64,000 nt of DNA from a bacterium (lineage in GTDB: Bacteria > Chloroflexota > Anaerolineae > Caldilineales > Caldilineaceae), in contig WGMT01000048.1 of the NCBI GenBank assembly GCA_016124945.1, positions 69,501 through 133,500 of the forward strand. Reading direction: 5' to 3'. This document shows positions 49,710-58,706 of the stretch, piece by piece. The stretch's first letter is position 1; every line of letters begins with the position of its first letter. The notes beneath the pieces are model-generated. The model did no database searches, was not told the origin of the DNA, and worked only from the letters and a program-made list of their open reading frames with translations. The position numbers were made by a program, and so were the translations under genes.

Positions 49710-49751
49710 CTGCTTATGGCGAATGATCCATTTTACGGCAAAATAGACTGA

Positions 49752-49782
49752 ACCAATTACGCATTACTTGTTACTCATTACG
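49752..49782. repeat. Partial copy of the AATTACGCATTAC element
   Basis: ACCAATTACGCATTACTTGT and a further ACTCATTACG match one arm of the elements at 41538 and 47251. It covers the stop codon of the ABC ATPase gene (49771). Confidence 0.65.
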
Positions 49783-50814
49783 CTTCTCCCCCGCCAGCGC
49801 CTTTGCAATCTCCTCGCCGCTGACCACGGCGCCGTCCTCTTTGAAGAGGTAGCAGGCCACGGCCCGTTTGTCTTCGGTGCGGTAGAGCGGTGGGGCTTGA
49901 CGGCGGCATTCGTCCATAACGAAAGGACAGCGGTTGGAAAACTTGCAGCCTTGCACCGCGGCCCGAGACGCGCCGGGGACATTGGCTGCGCTTTCGATCT
50001 CGATGTCCTGTCCCCAGCGGATGTCGGGATCGGGCACCGGGATGGAGCCGACCAGCAGCCGTGTGTAGGGGTGCTTGGGATCTTTGATCACGTGATCAAC
50101 GCTGCCCACTTCGGCTACAGAACCCCGGTAGAGGATGTAAATGTTCTCGCTGATCTGGTAGGCCGTGGTGAGATCATGGGTGATGTAGACGAGCGAGATA
50201 CCCAGATCACGCTTGAGGTTCATCAAGCTTTCCAGAATCGTCGCCCGCAACGAAGCATCAACCATCGAAACAGGCTCATCGGCGAGGATGATGCGTGGGT
50301 TGAGCAGCAACGCCCGCGCCACCATGATGCGCTGGCGCTGTCCACCGCTCAACTGGTGCGGGTAGCGGCCCAGCGTCTCCTCAGGTCGCAGACCTGCCCG
50401 GCGCAGGCTCTCTTCGATCAACGTCTGCATTTCGGCGCGCGAGCCGGCCAGTCGAAACTTCTGCACAGGGATGGTCAACACCTGGTCGACTTTGTAAAAC
50501 GGGTTGTAGACCTCGAACGGATCCTGAAAGATGGCCTGCACCTGGCGTCGAAAGTCGCGTCGCTCGGCGTGGCTCATACGCGCCAGATCGCGACCCCGGA
50601 AACGGATTGCGCCCTCGCTCGGGCGGACAATGCCCAGCAGCAGACGCGCCAGCGTAGTCTTGCCGCTGCCACTTTCGCCGGCGATGGCCGTGATCGTGGG
50701 TCTCTCTTCGTTGAGGGCCAAGGAGATCTGGTCGACCGCCACGGTTTGTCCCTTTTTGAGCAGGCCACCGCCAAACACCTTGGTTACGTTTTGTGCTTCC
50801 AAAAGCTCTGTCAC
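49771..50814 (-). CDS. Oligopeptide/dipeptide ABC transporter ATPase (DppF/OppF type)
   Basis: A 347-residue ATPase starting at GTG 50814, whose first bases overlap the upstream TGA as GTGA, with GAGGGGAG as ribosome-binding site. Walker A is GESGSGKTTL, IFQDPFEVYNPFYKVDQVL is the Q-loop, LSGGQRQRIMVARALLL is the signature, ILADEPVSMVDASLR is Walker B. The C-terminal oligopeptide-type domain has CKFSNRCPFVMDECRRQAPP with Cys residues, a possible Fe-S or structural motif of OppD/F. It energises import together with the next four genes. Confidence 0.95.
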   Translation of the reverse strand: MTELLEAQNVTKVFGGGLLKKGQTVAVDQISLALNEERPTITAIAGESGSGKTTLARLLLGIVRPSEGAIRFRGRDLARMSHAERRDFRRQVQAIFQDPFEVYNPFYKVDQVLTIPVQKFRLAGSRAEMQTLIEESLRRAGLRPEETLGRYPHQLSGGQRQRIMVARALLLNPRIILADEPVSMVDASLRATILESLMNLKRDLGISLVYITHDLTTAYQISENIYILYRGSVAEVGSVDHVIKDPKHPYTRLLVGSIPVPDPDIRWGQDIEIESAANVPGASRAAVQGCKFSNRCPFVMDECRRQAPPLYRTEDKRAVACYLFKEDGAVVSGEEIAKALAGEKRNE

Positions 50815-51830
50815 AGTTGGCTCCCCTCGTATAGCAGGCAGGATACCCATCGTTCCGGCTTGATCTCCACCAACTCGGGGATCTCCACTGAACAGTGCGC
50901 CATCGCCTTGGGGCAGCGCGGATGGAACATACAGCCCGGCGGCGGCGACAACAACGAGGGCGTCAGCCCCGAAAGTCCTCGGAACAGCTCTTTCGATTGG
51001 AGGGTGGGCAGGCTACCGATGAGCGCCTGTGTGTACGGGTGCAACGGATCTTTAAAGATGTCGCGCACCGGGCCGACTTCCACCAGTTTGCCGGCGTACA
51101 TCACCCCCACCCGATCCACGAACTGCGCCATCAACCCCATGTCGTGGCCCACAAGGATCACGGCGGCGCCGATCTCCTGCTGGACACGGCCGAATGTCTC
51201 CATCACCTGGCGCTGCACCACCACATCCAGCGCACTGGTGGGTTCGTCGGCGATGATGACTTTGGGGCTGAGCAGAATGCCCATGGCGATGCAGACACGC
51301 TGCTTCATGCCGCCGCTTAATTCGTGGGGGTAGGCGTCCATTACGGCTGGGCCAAGATCGACCGAGTTGAGCGTCTTTTCGATGCGGCTGTCGATCTCTT
51401 TGCTGCCGGCGCTGCTTTCGTGGGCGCGGATCGTATCGCGCAGTTGTTCGCCCACCTTCATCATCGGGTTGAGCGAATTCATGGCCCCCTGCGGGATCAA
51501 GGCGATCTCGGCGAAGCGGGCGCGGCGCATCTCGGCTTCAGAGAGACGCAGCAGATCGACGCCGTCGAGCAGCACTTGGCCGCCCTGGATCTCGGCAGGT
51601 GGTTGCAGCAGCCGTAGCAGACTCAGCGCCGTCGTCGTCTTGCCTGAGCCGGACTCGCCGACCAATCCCATGCGTTCACCGGCGCGCAGGAAGAAACTGA
51701 CCCCGTTGACGGCTTTCACCTGTCCGCGTGGGGTGACGTAGCTCACAAAAAGATTTTTGACCTCCAGCACACGTTCCGCTGCCCCTATGGCAGAAGACGT
51801 TGCCGGTCTGGTTGGATTTTGAGTCACCAT
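50811..51830 (-). CDS. Oligopeptide/dipeptide ABC transporter ATPase (DppD/OppD type)
   Basis: A 339-residue ATPase partner. Walker A is GESGSGKTTT, LIPQGAMNSLNPMMKVGEQL is the Q-loop and LSGGMKQRVCIAMGILLSPK the signature (with Met instead of Gln, as in DppD). ADEPTSALDV is Walker B, and GCMFHPRCPKAMAHCS is the C-terminal Cys motif. It overlaps the following ATPase gene by four bases and follows the permease by 30 bases. Confidence 0.95.
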   Translation of the reverse strand: MVTQNPTRPATSSAIGAAERVLEVKNLFVSYVTPRGQVKAVNGVSFFLRAGERMGLVGESGSGKTTTALSLLRLLQPPAEIQGGQVLLDGVDLLRLSEAEMRRARFAEIALIPQGAMNSLNPMMKVGEQLRDTIRAHESSAGSKEIDSRIEKTLNSVDLGPAVMDAYPHELSGGMKQRVCIAMGILLSPKVIIADEPTSALDVVVQRQVMETFGRVQQEIGAAVILVGHDMGLMAQFVDRVGVMYAGKLVEVGPVRDIFKDPLHPYTQALIGSLPTLQSKELFRGLSGLTPSLLSPPPGCMFHPRCPKAMAHCSVEIPELVEIKPERWVSCLLYEGSQL

Positions 51831-51860
51831 ATTGGTTGCATAACCCTAGTGTATGCGCGG

Positions 51861-52787
51861 CTAACCACGCTGTGCTCCCTGAAGGCGGGGATTGGCGTAT
51901 TTGTCGAGTGAGATGCTCATGAGGAAAAGGCCGGTGAAGATGACGGCCAGGGTGACGATGGGGGGCGCCCACCACCACCACATCCCTCGGAACATGGCTG
52001 AGTAGGTAAAGGCATGATAGAGCGACCGTCCAATCGTGGGCACGTTCTGTGGCCCTAACCCCAGCACCTCCAGCCCAACCGATGCCAGAATGCCACTGCT
52101 CACCGCACCCACAAAGGCGGCGGCCAGATAGGCGGTCAGGTTGGGCAAGATCTGTATGAAGATGATCTCAAAATCGTTCTGGCCCGACAGTTTGGAGACC
52201 ACCACGAAGAGCCGCTCGCGCAGGCTCAACGTCTGGGCGCGGATGACACGGGCGGGCAACGGCCAGGCCAGCAACCCCACAATCAGCGCCATCAACACCA
52301 CTGTCATCACACGTACGTAGGCGGAGACGGTAATCAGAATGGCCAGCACCGGGATCACCAGCATCACGTCGGCGAAGCTGCTGAAAATCGTGTCGAGGAT
52401 CCCACGATAATATCCTGCGAGCAGGCCGATCAATGCGCCGAGCAGAACGCCCACGCCGCCCGCCAACAACCCGATTTTGAAGGTGTTGGGGATGCCAATC
52501 ACCATCAAAGTGAGCATGTCGCGCCCGAATCCCTCGGTGCCCAGCGGATTGTCTCGGCTCGGGCTTAGGTTCAGCGGATTGGCGCCCATGTCGGCGCGTC
52601 GAGGATCGACCAGCATCTCGCCGATGGCGCCAAAGAGATACAGCGCCACCAACAACGAGAGACCCAGTGTGAACATCCAGTTTAGAAGGAGGAATCGGCC
52701 CACACCCGCCGCCGTACTCAATATGCGGCGACCGATGCCGGGTGCATTGCGCTTTGGGCTTGTTTCAGAAGGATAGGTAGTTGCCAT
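51861..52787 (-). CDS. ABC transporter permease (DppC/OppC type)
   Basis: Membrane subunit of 308 residues with about six membrane helices. TM1 is FLLLNWMFTLGLSLLVALYL, and the extracytoplasmic loop holds NPLGTEGFGRDMLTLMVIGI, a DppC hallmark. The EAA-like loop is PARVIRAQTLSLRERLFVVV. It lies 42 bases after the DppB-type permease gene. Confidence 0.94.
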   Translation of the reverse strand: MATTYPSETSPKRNAPGIGRRILSTAAGVGRFLLLNWMFTLGLSLLVALYLFGAIGEMLVDPRRADMGANPLNLSPSRDNPLGTEGFGRDMLTLMVIGIPNTFKIGLLAGGVGVLLGALIGLLAGYYRGILDTIFSSFADVMLVIPVLAILITVSAYVRVMTVVLMALIVGLLAWPLPARVIRAQTLSLRERLFVVVSKLSGQNDFEIIFIQILPNLTAYLAAAFVGAVSSGILASVGLEVLGLGPQNVPTIGRSLYHAFTYSAMFRGMWWWWAPPIVTLAVIFTGLFLMSISLDKYANPRLQGAQRG

Positions 52788-52829
52788 GTTATGTTACTTT
52801 CTCAACCAGATTGCTGTCGTTCGGGGTGA

Positions 52830-53849
52830 TCATCCGGAACTCTCCGCCGTGTAGGTGACACGTGGATCGAGCCGCGGGTAGATCAGATCGATGATCAACA
52901 CGGCCAGGCCCACAGACATCGCCAGCAAGAGGGTGATCCCCTGGATGACGGTGTAGTCGCTGTTGGTGATCGACTGGTAAAGCTGATAGCCCAGGCCGGG
53001 GTAGGCGAAGATGATCTCCACCAGAATCGCGCCGGAGACCACATGTCCCAGGGCAATGGCCAGGTGGGCCATCTGCGGTGGGATGGCGTTGCGCACCGCA
53101 TACCACCAGAGGATGCGTCGTGGCGGCAGCCCCTTGGCTTCGGCCAGCAACATGTAGTCTTCGCCGATGGTGTTGACCATGAGGCCGCGCATGGTCAGCG
53201 CCCATAGCCCCAGGCTAGAGAGGATGATGGAGAGCGCGGGCAGCACAGCATGGCGCGCCACGCCGACGATGAACTCCCAATTCCACTCACGCGCCATGCC
53301 AGGTGGGTAGGCACCGCTCATGGGCAGCACCCCGGTGGTGAAGGCGAAGGCATAGAGCAGCAGCAGCGCCAGCAGATAGTAGGGTAACACCGCCCAGATC
53401 ATAGTGAAGGGCAGCACCGCCTGGATGATCTTCGGCGTCCCCTTCCAGGCGAGCAGCGCCCCAACGGCCACGCCAAGCACAAAGGTGATAATCACACTGG
53501 TGGCCACGAGGCCGATGGTCCATCCAATGGCAGGCTGGATGATCTCCCACACACTGGCCGGGTAGGCCGAAAGCGACTCACCGAAATCCAGCCTCACCGA
53601 ATTCCACAGGTATTTGAAGTATTGAACGTAGAGCGGATCGTTCAGCCCGAAGCGTTCGCGGTAGGCTTCGAACATGGCCTGGCCCTGCTCGATCCCCGCG
53701 CTGGCCTGGGCCATTCGGGAGGTGATGGCGCCAATCGGATTGCCCGGTGCCATCCGTGGAATCATAAAGTTGAACGAGGCGGCCACAAAGATAATCAAAA
53801 AGAACATACTGACGCGCCGCAAGAAATAACCGAGATCAACACCACGCAT
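52830..53849 (-). CDS. ABC transporter permease (DppB/OppB type)
   Basis: Membrane subunit of 339 residues. The first helix is VSMFFLIIFVAASFNFMIPR; ERFGLNDPLYVQYFKYLWNS is the usual segment before TM2. The EAA loop has YMLLAEAKGLPPRRILWWYA, and EIIFAYPGLGYQLYQSITNS is the DppB signature. It forms the channel with the DppC-type subunit. Confidence 0.94.
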   Translation of the reverse strand: MRGVDLGYFLRRVSMFFLIIFVAASFNFMIPRMAPGNPIGAITSRMAQASAGIEQGQAMFEAYRERFGLNDPLYVQYFKYLWNSVRLDFGESLSAYPASVWEIIQPAIGWTIGLVATSVIITFVLGVAVGALLAWKGTPKIIQAVLPFTMIWAVLPYYLLALLLLYAFAFTTGVLPMSGAYPPGMAREWNWEFIVGVARHAVLPALSIILSSLGLWALTMRGLMVNTIGEDYMLLAEAKGLPPRRILWWYAVRNAIPPQMAHLAIALGHVVSGAILVEIIFAYPGLGYQLYQSITNSDYTVIQGITLLLAMSVGLAVLIIDLIYPRLDPRVTYTAESSG

Positions 53850-53895
53850 AATAACAGTCCTCTGTTAAAGGCTTTACCGAAAGTACCAGACTCGC

Positions 53896-53931
53896 GTCAC
53901 CCGCCGTTCAGGACGCTGAACGGCGGGTGAC
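53896..53931. terminator. Hairpin between binding-protein and permease genes
   Basis: A perfect 16-bp GC-rich stem (GTCACCCGCCGTTCAG) with a 4-base loop lies between the solute-binding-protein stop (54088) and the DppB start. No T-tract follows, so it may stabilise the binding-protein mRNA or attenuate read-through, as is common in importer operons. Confidence 0.75.
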
Positions 53932-53946
53932 TGTGATCATTCTACT

Positions 53947-54050
53947 CAATGTCAGTAAGTTAAGGCTGGACGACAGACGATGGACGACAGCAGAAGTGAC
54001 TTCGCGTGTCACCTGCAACCTGCAACCACCCAGCTAACTTACTGACATTG
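53947..54050. repeat. 16-bp-arm inverted repeat after the binding-protein gene
   Basis: CAATGTCAGTAAGTTA (53947-53962) and its exact reverse complement (54035-54050) enclose 72 bases that include GGACGACAGACGATGGACGA, a relative of the GACGAC repeats. Confidence 0.75.
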
Positions 54051-54087
54051 TCACTCTACTTGTTGCTTAGTAACGAGAATGGCGGCT

Positions 54088-55899
54088 CTATTGCGCCGGT
54101 TCCAGTTCGACGAGCACACGCAGGAAGTGCTGCCAGTGGCTGGGCGGCTGAATGTAGTTGTTGTCGGCGGTGGGCCAGTTGGTCCACTTGCTCTCGTTGA
54201 AGAGCATGAAGGCCGGCTGCTGGATCAGCGGGATGGCCGGCAGTTCGTCGGCCCAGATCGTGGCGGCTTCGGTCATCAACGCCATCACCTGGGGATCACC
54301 CAGGGGCAGGCTGCCCATCTCGTCGATCAGGGCGGAGTACTCTTCGTTGACCCAGCGACCGGCGTTGTTGGTGTTGTCTACGTATTCGGTGCCCGCTTCA
54401 CCCACCGGGTTGACCCAGGACAGGTTGTAGCGGTTCATGCCGAACCAGGGTTCGATGACGCTGCCGCAGCCACTCCAGTCGGTGGCGCCCTCGAACTGTC
54501 CACGGCCTGTTTGGTCGCGGAAGATACCCCATTCCAGGATGCGCAACACGGCGTCGATGCCCACCTGGTTCAACTGCTGAACCACGAGGCGTGCTACATT
54601 TTCCATGAAGGGCGGCGCCACAATGTCGATAGACAGATTCTCGCCGTTGGCATCTTCGTAGAAGCCGGAGCCCTCATTGAGGGTGTAACCCTGAGATTCG
54701 ATGATCTCACGCGCCCGATCCGGGTTGTACTCGGCGATAGGGGCGATGATGTCGGCGATCTCATCCAGGTAGGGCTGCATGGCCGGGTAGTCGGGGAAGA
54801 TGAAGGCCGCGGGCACTGTCGCCCCTTCGTAGAGGACGTCGGCCATCTGCTGGCGGTTAAAGGCGTAGGAGAGCGCCCAGCGCATCTCTTTGTTGCCCCA
54901 CGGTTCTACGGTGTGGTTGATGGTGAACATGCGCGCGCAAGGATCGCGCCAGGCAAAAGGCGCATCGTCGTCGTAGGAGCGCAACTGGTCGTTGCGGGCC
55001 ATTAACGACTGCATAACGCTCAAGGTCGCGCCGGAGCCGGGGCCCATGTCCAGTTCATTCGCCACAAGCATCTGGTTGACGGTTTCGGCGTTAGGGATCC
55101 AGGGGCGCTGGATTTCCACCGGCGCAGGCAGTTTGAACGTGCCGGTCTTGGCGCCCCACCACTCATCGTTGCGTTCGTAGATGAACTCAGTCGACGAGAA
55201 GCGCTTTACCGTGTACGGGCCGCTGAAGATGGGCGCGCCCGTCTCGGCATTGTAGGGATTGCGGAAGGTGATAGGATCCTGTCCATCCCAAACATGCTTG
55301 GGCAGGGGCACAATCGCCTGTGACGTGGTGCCGGCCAGGTTTTCCATAACAAAGCGCGGGTTGGATTCAGTCAGTGTGAACGTGACGGTGCGATCGTCCA
55401 CAGCCTCTACCGATTCCACCCAACGGCTCACAGCGCCGGACCAGTTGAGCTGTGGCGCATACTCTTTGAGCAATTCAATCGTGAAGACAACATCCTCGGA
55501 GGTGAGCGGCGTGCCGTCGCTCCACTCAGTCCCCTCGCGCAAGGTGACGGTCCACTCGTCGAGGGCTTCGTTGGCCGTGAAACTCTCGGCCAACCAGCCG
55601 TCGATTTCACCCGTCTCGTAATTCAACATGAAGAGGGGTTCCATCATATTTTGGTTCATGCCCTGCAAGATGAAGGTGCCGGGGATGTAAGGATTCCAGA
55701 TGTCCGGCGCAGGGATGTTCACATTGGAGGCAATGCGCAGAATCCCGTCATTCTCGGCAGGCGCGGTGGTGGACGTGCCTGTGTCTGTCGAACCTCCGGG
55801 TTGAGCGGCAGGTGCAGCACAGGCCGCCATCATCACCATCAACAGCAAAATACCTACTATGAATCGTACTCGGTACAAACCTTGTTTTACGGCAGACAC
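54088..55899 (-). CDS. Solute-binding lipoprotein, SBP_bac_5 (peptide/opine) family
   Basis: A 603-residue receptor of the importer. The signal peptide ends in lipobox VMMAACA, so Cys27 would be lipidated. A Gly/Ser/Thr linker follows, then the family text FILQGMNQNMMEPLFMLNYE, LREGTEWSDGTPLTSEDVVF (SBP_bac_5 signature), MRWALSYAFNRQQMADVLYE and YNPDRAREIIESQGY. The start is GTG with AAGGAGAG upstream. Ligands of this family are peptides, but also oligosaccharides or nickel, so the substrate is not fixed. It is the first gene of the importer operon. Confidence 0.94.
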   Translation of the reverse strand: MSAVKQGLYRVRFIVGILLLMVMMAACAAPAAQPGGSTDTGTSTTAPAENDGILRIASNVNIPAPDIWNPYIPGTFILQGMNQNMMEPLFMLNYETGEIDGWLAESFTANEALDEWTVTLREGTEWSDGTPLTSEDVVFTIELLKEYAPQLNWSGAVSRWVESVEAVDDRTVTFTLTESNPRFVMENLAGTTSQAIVPLPKHVWDGQDPITFRNPYNAETGAPIFSGPYTVKRFSSTEFIYERNDEWWGAKTGTFKLPAPVEIQRPWIPNAETVNQMLVANELDMGPGSGATLSVMQSLMARNDQLRSYDDDAPFAWRDPCARMFTINHTVEPWGNKEMRWALSYAFNRQQMADVLYEGATVPAAFIFPDYPAMQPYLDEIADIIAPIAEYNPDRAREIIESQGYTLNEGSGFYEDANGENLSIDIVAPPFMENVARLVVQQLNQVGIDAVLRILEWGIFRDQTGRGQFEGATDWSGCGSVIEPWFGMNRYNLSWVNPVGEAGTEYVDNTNNAGRWVNEEYSALIDEMGSLPLGDPQVMALMTEAATIWADELPAIPLIQQPAFMLFNESKWTNWPTADNNYIQPPSHWQHFLRVLVELEPAQ

Positions 55900-56305
55900 T
55901 TGAACTCTCCTTCGTTCTGATGAATAGATGGGAAGTCACGGTGTAACTTGGAACCAAATACGACGAACTGAAAGGATATAATGTCAAAGTCACGCGCAGC
56001 AAGACGATATACTGCTGCGAAGGGTGGTGCATTTCAGCATGGGGCAGCAACCTTGCGGAAGGGGGGCAGGGTGATTTTCCGCTACTGTTTCATCTCGCGA
56101 CCCCTGCCCGTAAGGTCAATCTGCCCGAGACAAAATTACACCTTAATGGGTGGTGCGATTGCAGGATGCGTGTAGATTCGTTATGATCGGGAAATGTTTG
56201 GATTGAGAACCACAGGGTGTTTTGGGGTAACAATCGCCATCATACTGGTTTTTTAGCAAATGGTCAAGCCATTTTACCGAACCACCTCCACTATAGGAGA
56301 CAATC
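55900..56305. other. Divergent control region between importer and enolase-family gene
   Basis: The 406-base spacer serves both directions. A TATAAT at 55977-55982 faces right, but no -35 fits. On the minus strand, TTGCTG about 15-16 bases before a TTATAT-like box (near 55975-56005) is a possible importer promoter. A GGGGGGCAGGG...CCCCTGCCCG pair (about 56064-56110) may fold. No gene or known riboswitch was recognised. Confidence 0.35.
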
Positions 56306-57457
56306 ATGCCTTCAAATGATTCACCCGCCATCGTCGCCGTGGAGTGGACCGAACTGGTCGGGCGACGACCACGCCACGCTGGGCGCAATGCACGGCTGGG
56401 CGCGCATGGCTTTAACGTGCGGGTGCCTGTGGCCCGTCTCACCGCCGAGGACGGTAGCCAGGGCTTCGGTTTCGCCCGCGCCGATGAAAACGAAGCACAA
56501 CGCATCCTTGGGCGTTCGCTAGACGATCTCTTCAACCCCGAAGTGGGCAGCCGCCCCCATGGACGTCTTTTCGACTTCCCCCTTTGGGATCTGATGGCGA
56601 AACGAGCGGATCTGCCTGTCTACGCGCTGGCGGCGGCAATGGTGGGCAAGGACGCGCCGACGGCGTTGTCTGTCCCCTGCTACGACACCAGCCTCTACTT
56701 CGACGATCTGCATCTGGACGACCGGAACGAAGCCGCCGCCCTGCTGGCCGAGGAGACGCGCGAGGGCTACGACCGCGGCCACCGCAACTTCAAGATCAAA
56801 GTCGGTCGCGGCGCACGTCACCTGCCTGTAGAAGAGGGGACAGCCCGCGACATCGCCATCATTCACGCCGTGCGCGAGGCTGCCGGCCCCAACGCCAGCC
56901 TCATGATCGACGCCAACAACGGTTACACCCTCAACCTGGCCAAGCGAGTGCTCAGCGAAACGGCGGCCTGCCGTCTCTATTGGCTCGAAGAAGCCTTCCA
57001 CGAAGACGCCGAACTCTACCGCGATCTCAAAGAGTGGCTCGCCGGGCAAGGAATGCCCATCTTCATCGCCGACGGCGAAGGCGAGGCGTCGCCGTCGCTG
57101 CTCAACTGGGCGCAGAACGGCATCGTTGACGTCGTCCAATATGACATTTTTAGCTACGGATTCACCTCATGGCTTGCCTTGGGGCAGCAGTTAGACGGTT
57201 GGTCGGCGCGTAGTGCACCCCACCACTACGGTCGGCACTTGGGTAACTATGTCGCTGGTCACCTGGCGGGGGCTATCAACGGCTTCACCTTCGTAGAATG
57301 GGACGAAGTCACCACCAACGGGATCAGTGCAAGCGGCTACACCATCGTCGAAGGCAACGTCCACATCCCCAACGCACCGGGATTTGGGCTGGAAATCGAC
57401 GAAGAGATCTTTGGACGTGCCGTCGCCGAACGTGGCTATAAGGTGGTGATTGGATGA
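56306..57457 (+). CDS. Enolase-superfamily enzyme (mandelate racemase / acid-sugar dehydratase subgroup)
   Basis: A 383-residue protein with the superfamily capping domain and a modified TIM barrel. The KxK acid/base pair is in NFKIKVGRGARHL. Metal ligands are Asp in SLMIDANNGYTLN, Glu in LYWLEEAFHEDAE and Asp or Glu in FIADGEGEAS. The C-terminal Asp in VVQYDIFSYGF and His in SAPHHYGRHLG resemble the Asp-His dyad of the mandelate racemase group. Dehydration or epimerisation of an acid sugar or related acid is therefore more likely than dipeptide epimerisation. The downstream hydrolase overlaps by four bases. Confidence 0.85.
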   Translation: MPSNDSPAIVAVEWTELVGRRPRHAGRNARLGAHGFNVRVPVARLTAEDGSQGFGFARADENEAQRILGRSLDDLFNPEVGSRPHGRLFDFPLWDLMAKRADLPVYALAAAMVGKDAPTALSVPCYDTSLYFDDLHLDDRNEAAALLAEETREGYDRGHRNFKIKVGRGARHLPVEEGTARDIAIIHAVREAAGPNASLMIDANNGYTLNLAKRVLSETAACRLYWLEEAFHEDAELYRDLKEWLAGQGMPIFIADGEGEASPSLLNWAQNGIVDVVQYDIFSYGFTSWLALGQQLDGWSARSAPHHYGRHLGNYVAGHLAGAINGFTFVEWDEVTTNGISASGYTIVEGNVHIPNAPGFGLEIDEEIFGRAVAERGYKVVIG

Positions 57458-58569
57458 TTGGGTTGACGACACCCGAATCTCTCGGCCTTTCCTCTGCCCG
57501 GCTGGAACGGGCGTATCGGTTTTTAGACGTTGCTACGGCGCGCGGAGACATTCCCGCTGCCGCTTTGTTGGTGGCGCGTAATGGAAAGGCGCTACCGCCG
57601 CATGTGGTAGGGCGACACAGCTTGAACGTGGACGCGCCGACGCTGCGGCCCGATGCCATCTTCCTCGTGGCTTCGGTGACCAAGCCGGTGGTTGCCTCGG
57701 CGCTGATGTTGTTGATGGAGCGGGGCGAACTGCTGTTGGACGATAAGGTGGCGCGCTACGTGCCGGCGTTCGGCGTCAACGGCAAAGAGCGCATCACCCT
57801 GCGCCACTTGATGACACACACCTCGGGCCTGCCCGACATGCTGCCCGAAAACGAAGCGCTGCGCGCCGAACATGCGCCAGTGGCCGAATTCGTGCGCCGC
57901 ATCTGCGCGCTGGAAGCGTCCTTTGCGGCGGGGACAAACATTGAGTACCAGAGCACGGGGCTCGCTATGCTGGGCGAGGTGGTGGAACGAATCACCGGTG
58001 AACCGCTGCCTACCTTTCTACGTCAGGAGATCTTCTCGCCGCTGGGTATGCTCGACACGTCCCTCGGCCTCGCCGATTTAGACGAAAGCCGCGTGCCTGA
58101 AATCAATGTGGGCGAGGTGGCGTTGCGCACCGATTGGCATTGGAACAGCCGTTATTGGCGTCACTTCGGTGCGCCGTGGGGCGGCATGTTCACCACGGTG
58201 AGTGATTTCTACCGCTACATGCAGTGCTTCCTCAACGGCGGACGATTGGACAGCGTCGATCTCTTCAGCCCGGCTACCATCGCCGCCATGACTGCGGACC
58301 AAACCAGCAGCATGGCGGCGATTCCGGCGACGGTGCGTCAGGAACAAATATGGGGATTGGGGTGGCGCATCTTCCCTGGGGCGTGGTGGAGCTACTTCGG
58401 CAACCTGGTTTCCCCCGGCACCTACGGCCATGGTGGGGCGACCGGCACCGTCGTCTGGGCCGACCCAACGCGCCGGATGACGTGCATCCTCTTTACCACC
58501 GAGCCCAGCGCCGGTAGCGTAGGCGTCCTTGGGCGATGTTCAAATTTGGTGGCGGCAAGCGCGCTGTAG
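57454..58569 (+). CDS. Beta-lactamase-fold serine hydrolase (class C / esterase type)
   Basis: A 371-residue protein without a signal peptide. The catalytic SxxK is in LVASVTKPVVASALM, the second motif is YQSTGLAMLGEVVERITGEP (Tyr, then Ser instead of the usual Asn), and the third is GTYGHGGATGTVVWADP (HGG replacing KTG). This pattern matches EstB-like esterases and D-aminopeptidase-like enzymes rather than true beta-lactamases. It is coupled to the enolase-family gene by a four-base ATGA overlap. The substrate is unknown. Confidence 0.88.
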   Translation: MIGLTTPESLGLSSARLERAYRFLDVATARGDIPAAALLVARNGKALPPHVVGRHSLNVDAPTLRPDAIFLVASVTKPVVASALMLLMERGELLLDDKVARYVPAFGVNGKERITLRHLMTHTSGLPDMLPENEALRAEHAPVAEFVRRICALEASFAAGTNIEYQSTGLAMLGEVVERITGEPLPTFLRQEIFSPLGMLDTSLGLADLDESRVPEINVGEVALRTDWHWNSRYWRHFGAPWGGMFTTVSDFYRYMQCFLNGGRLDSVDLFSPATIAAMTADQTSSMAAIPATVRQEQIWGLGWRIFPGAWWSYFGNLVSPGTYGHGGATGTVVWADPTRRMTCILFTTEPSAGSVGVLGRCSNLVAASAL

Positions 58570-58660
58570 TGTCTTTTCAGAATAGTATGCCGATTGAGCG
58601 GATGCAATCAAAACTTGCATCTCAGAACCGGCGCTAATCTACCTGCCCTGATAGCGTATC

Positions 58661-58684
58661 GCTTGTACTGAGCCTGTCGAAGTG
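58661..58684. repeat. ACTGAGCCTGTCGAAGT motif
   Basis: TACTGAGCCTGTCGAAGTG lies in the 137-base gap after the hydrolase gene. Motifs of this wording are, to my recollection, common intergenic repeats in other bacteria. Only one copy was noticed here. Confidence 0.35.
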
Positions 58685-58706
58685 AAACCAGCGAACGGCC
58701 CTTTTC

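Noticed and set aside
49768..51333. Open frame of 521 codons on the plus strand
   Set aside because: It lies antisense to two clear Opp/Dpp ATPase genes, has low-complexity composition typical of a complementary frame, and has no recognisable domain.
57454..58569. Annotation as an antibiotic-resistance beta-lactamase
   Set aside because: No signal peptide, and the YxN and KTG motifs are replaced by YQS and HGG, which fits esterase-like members better.
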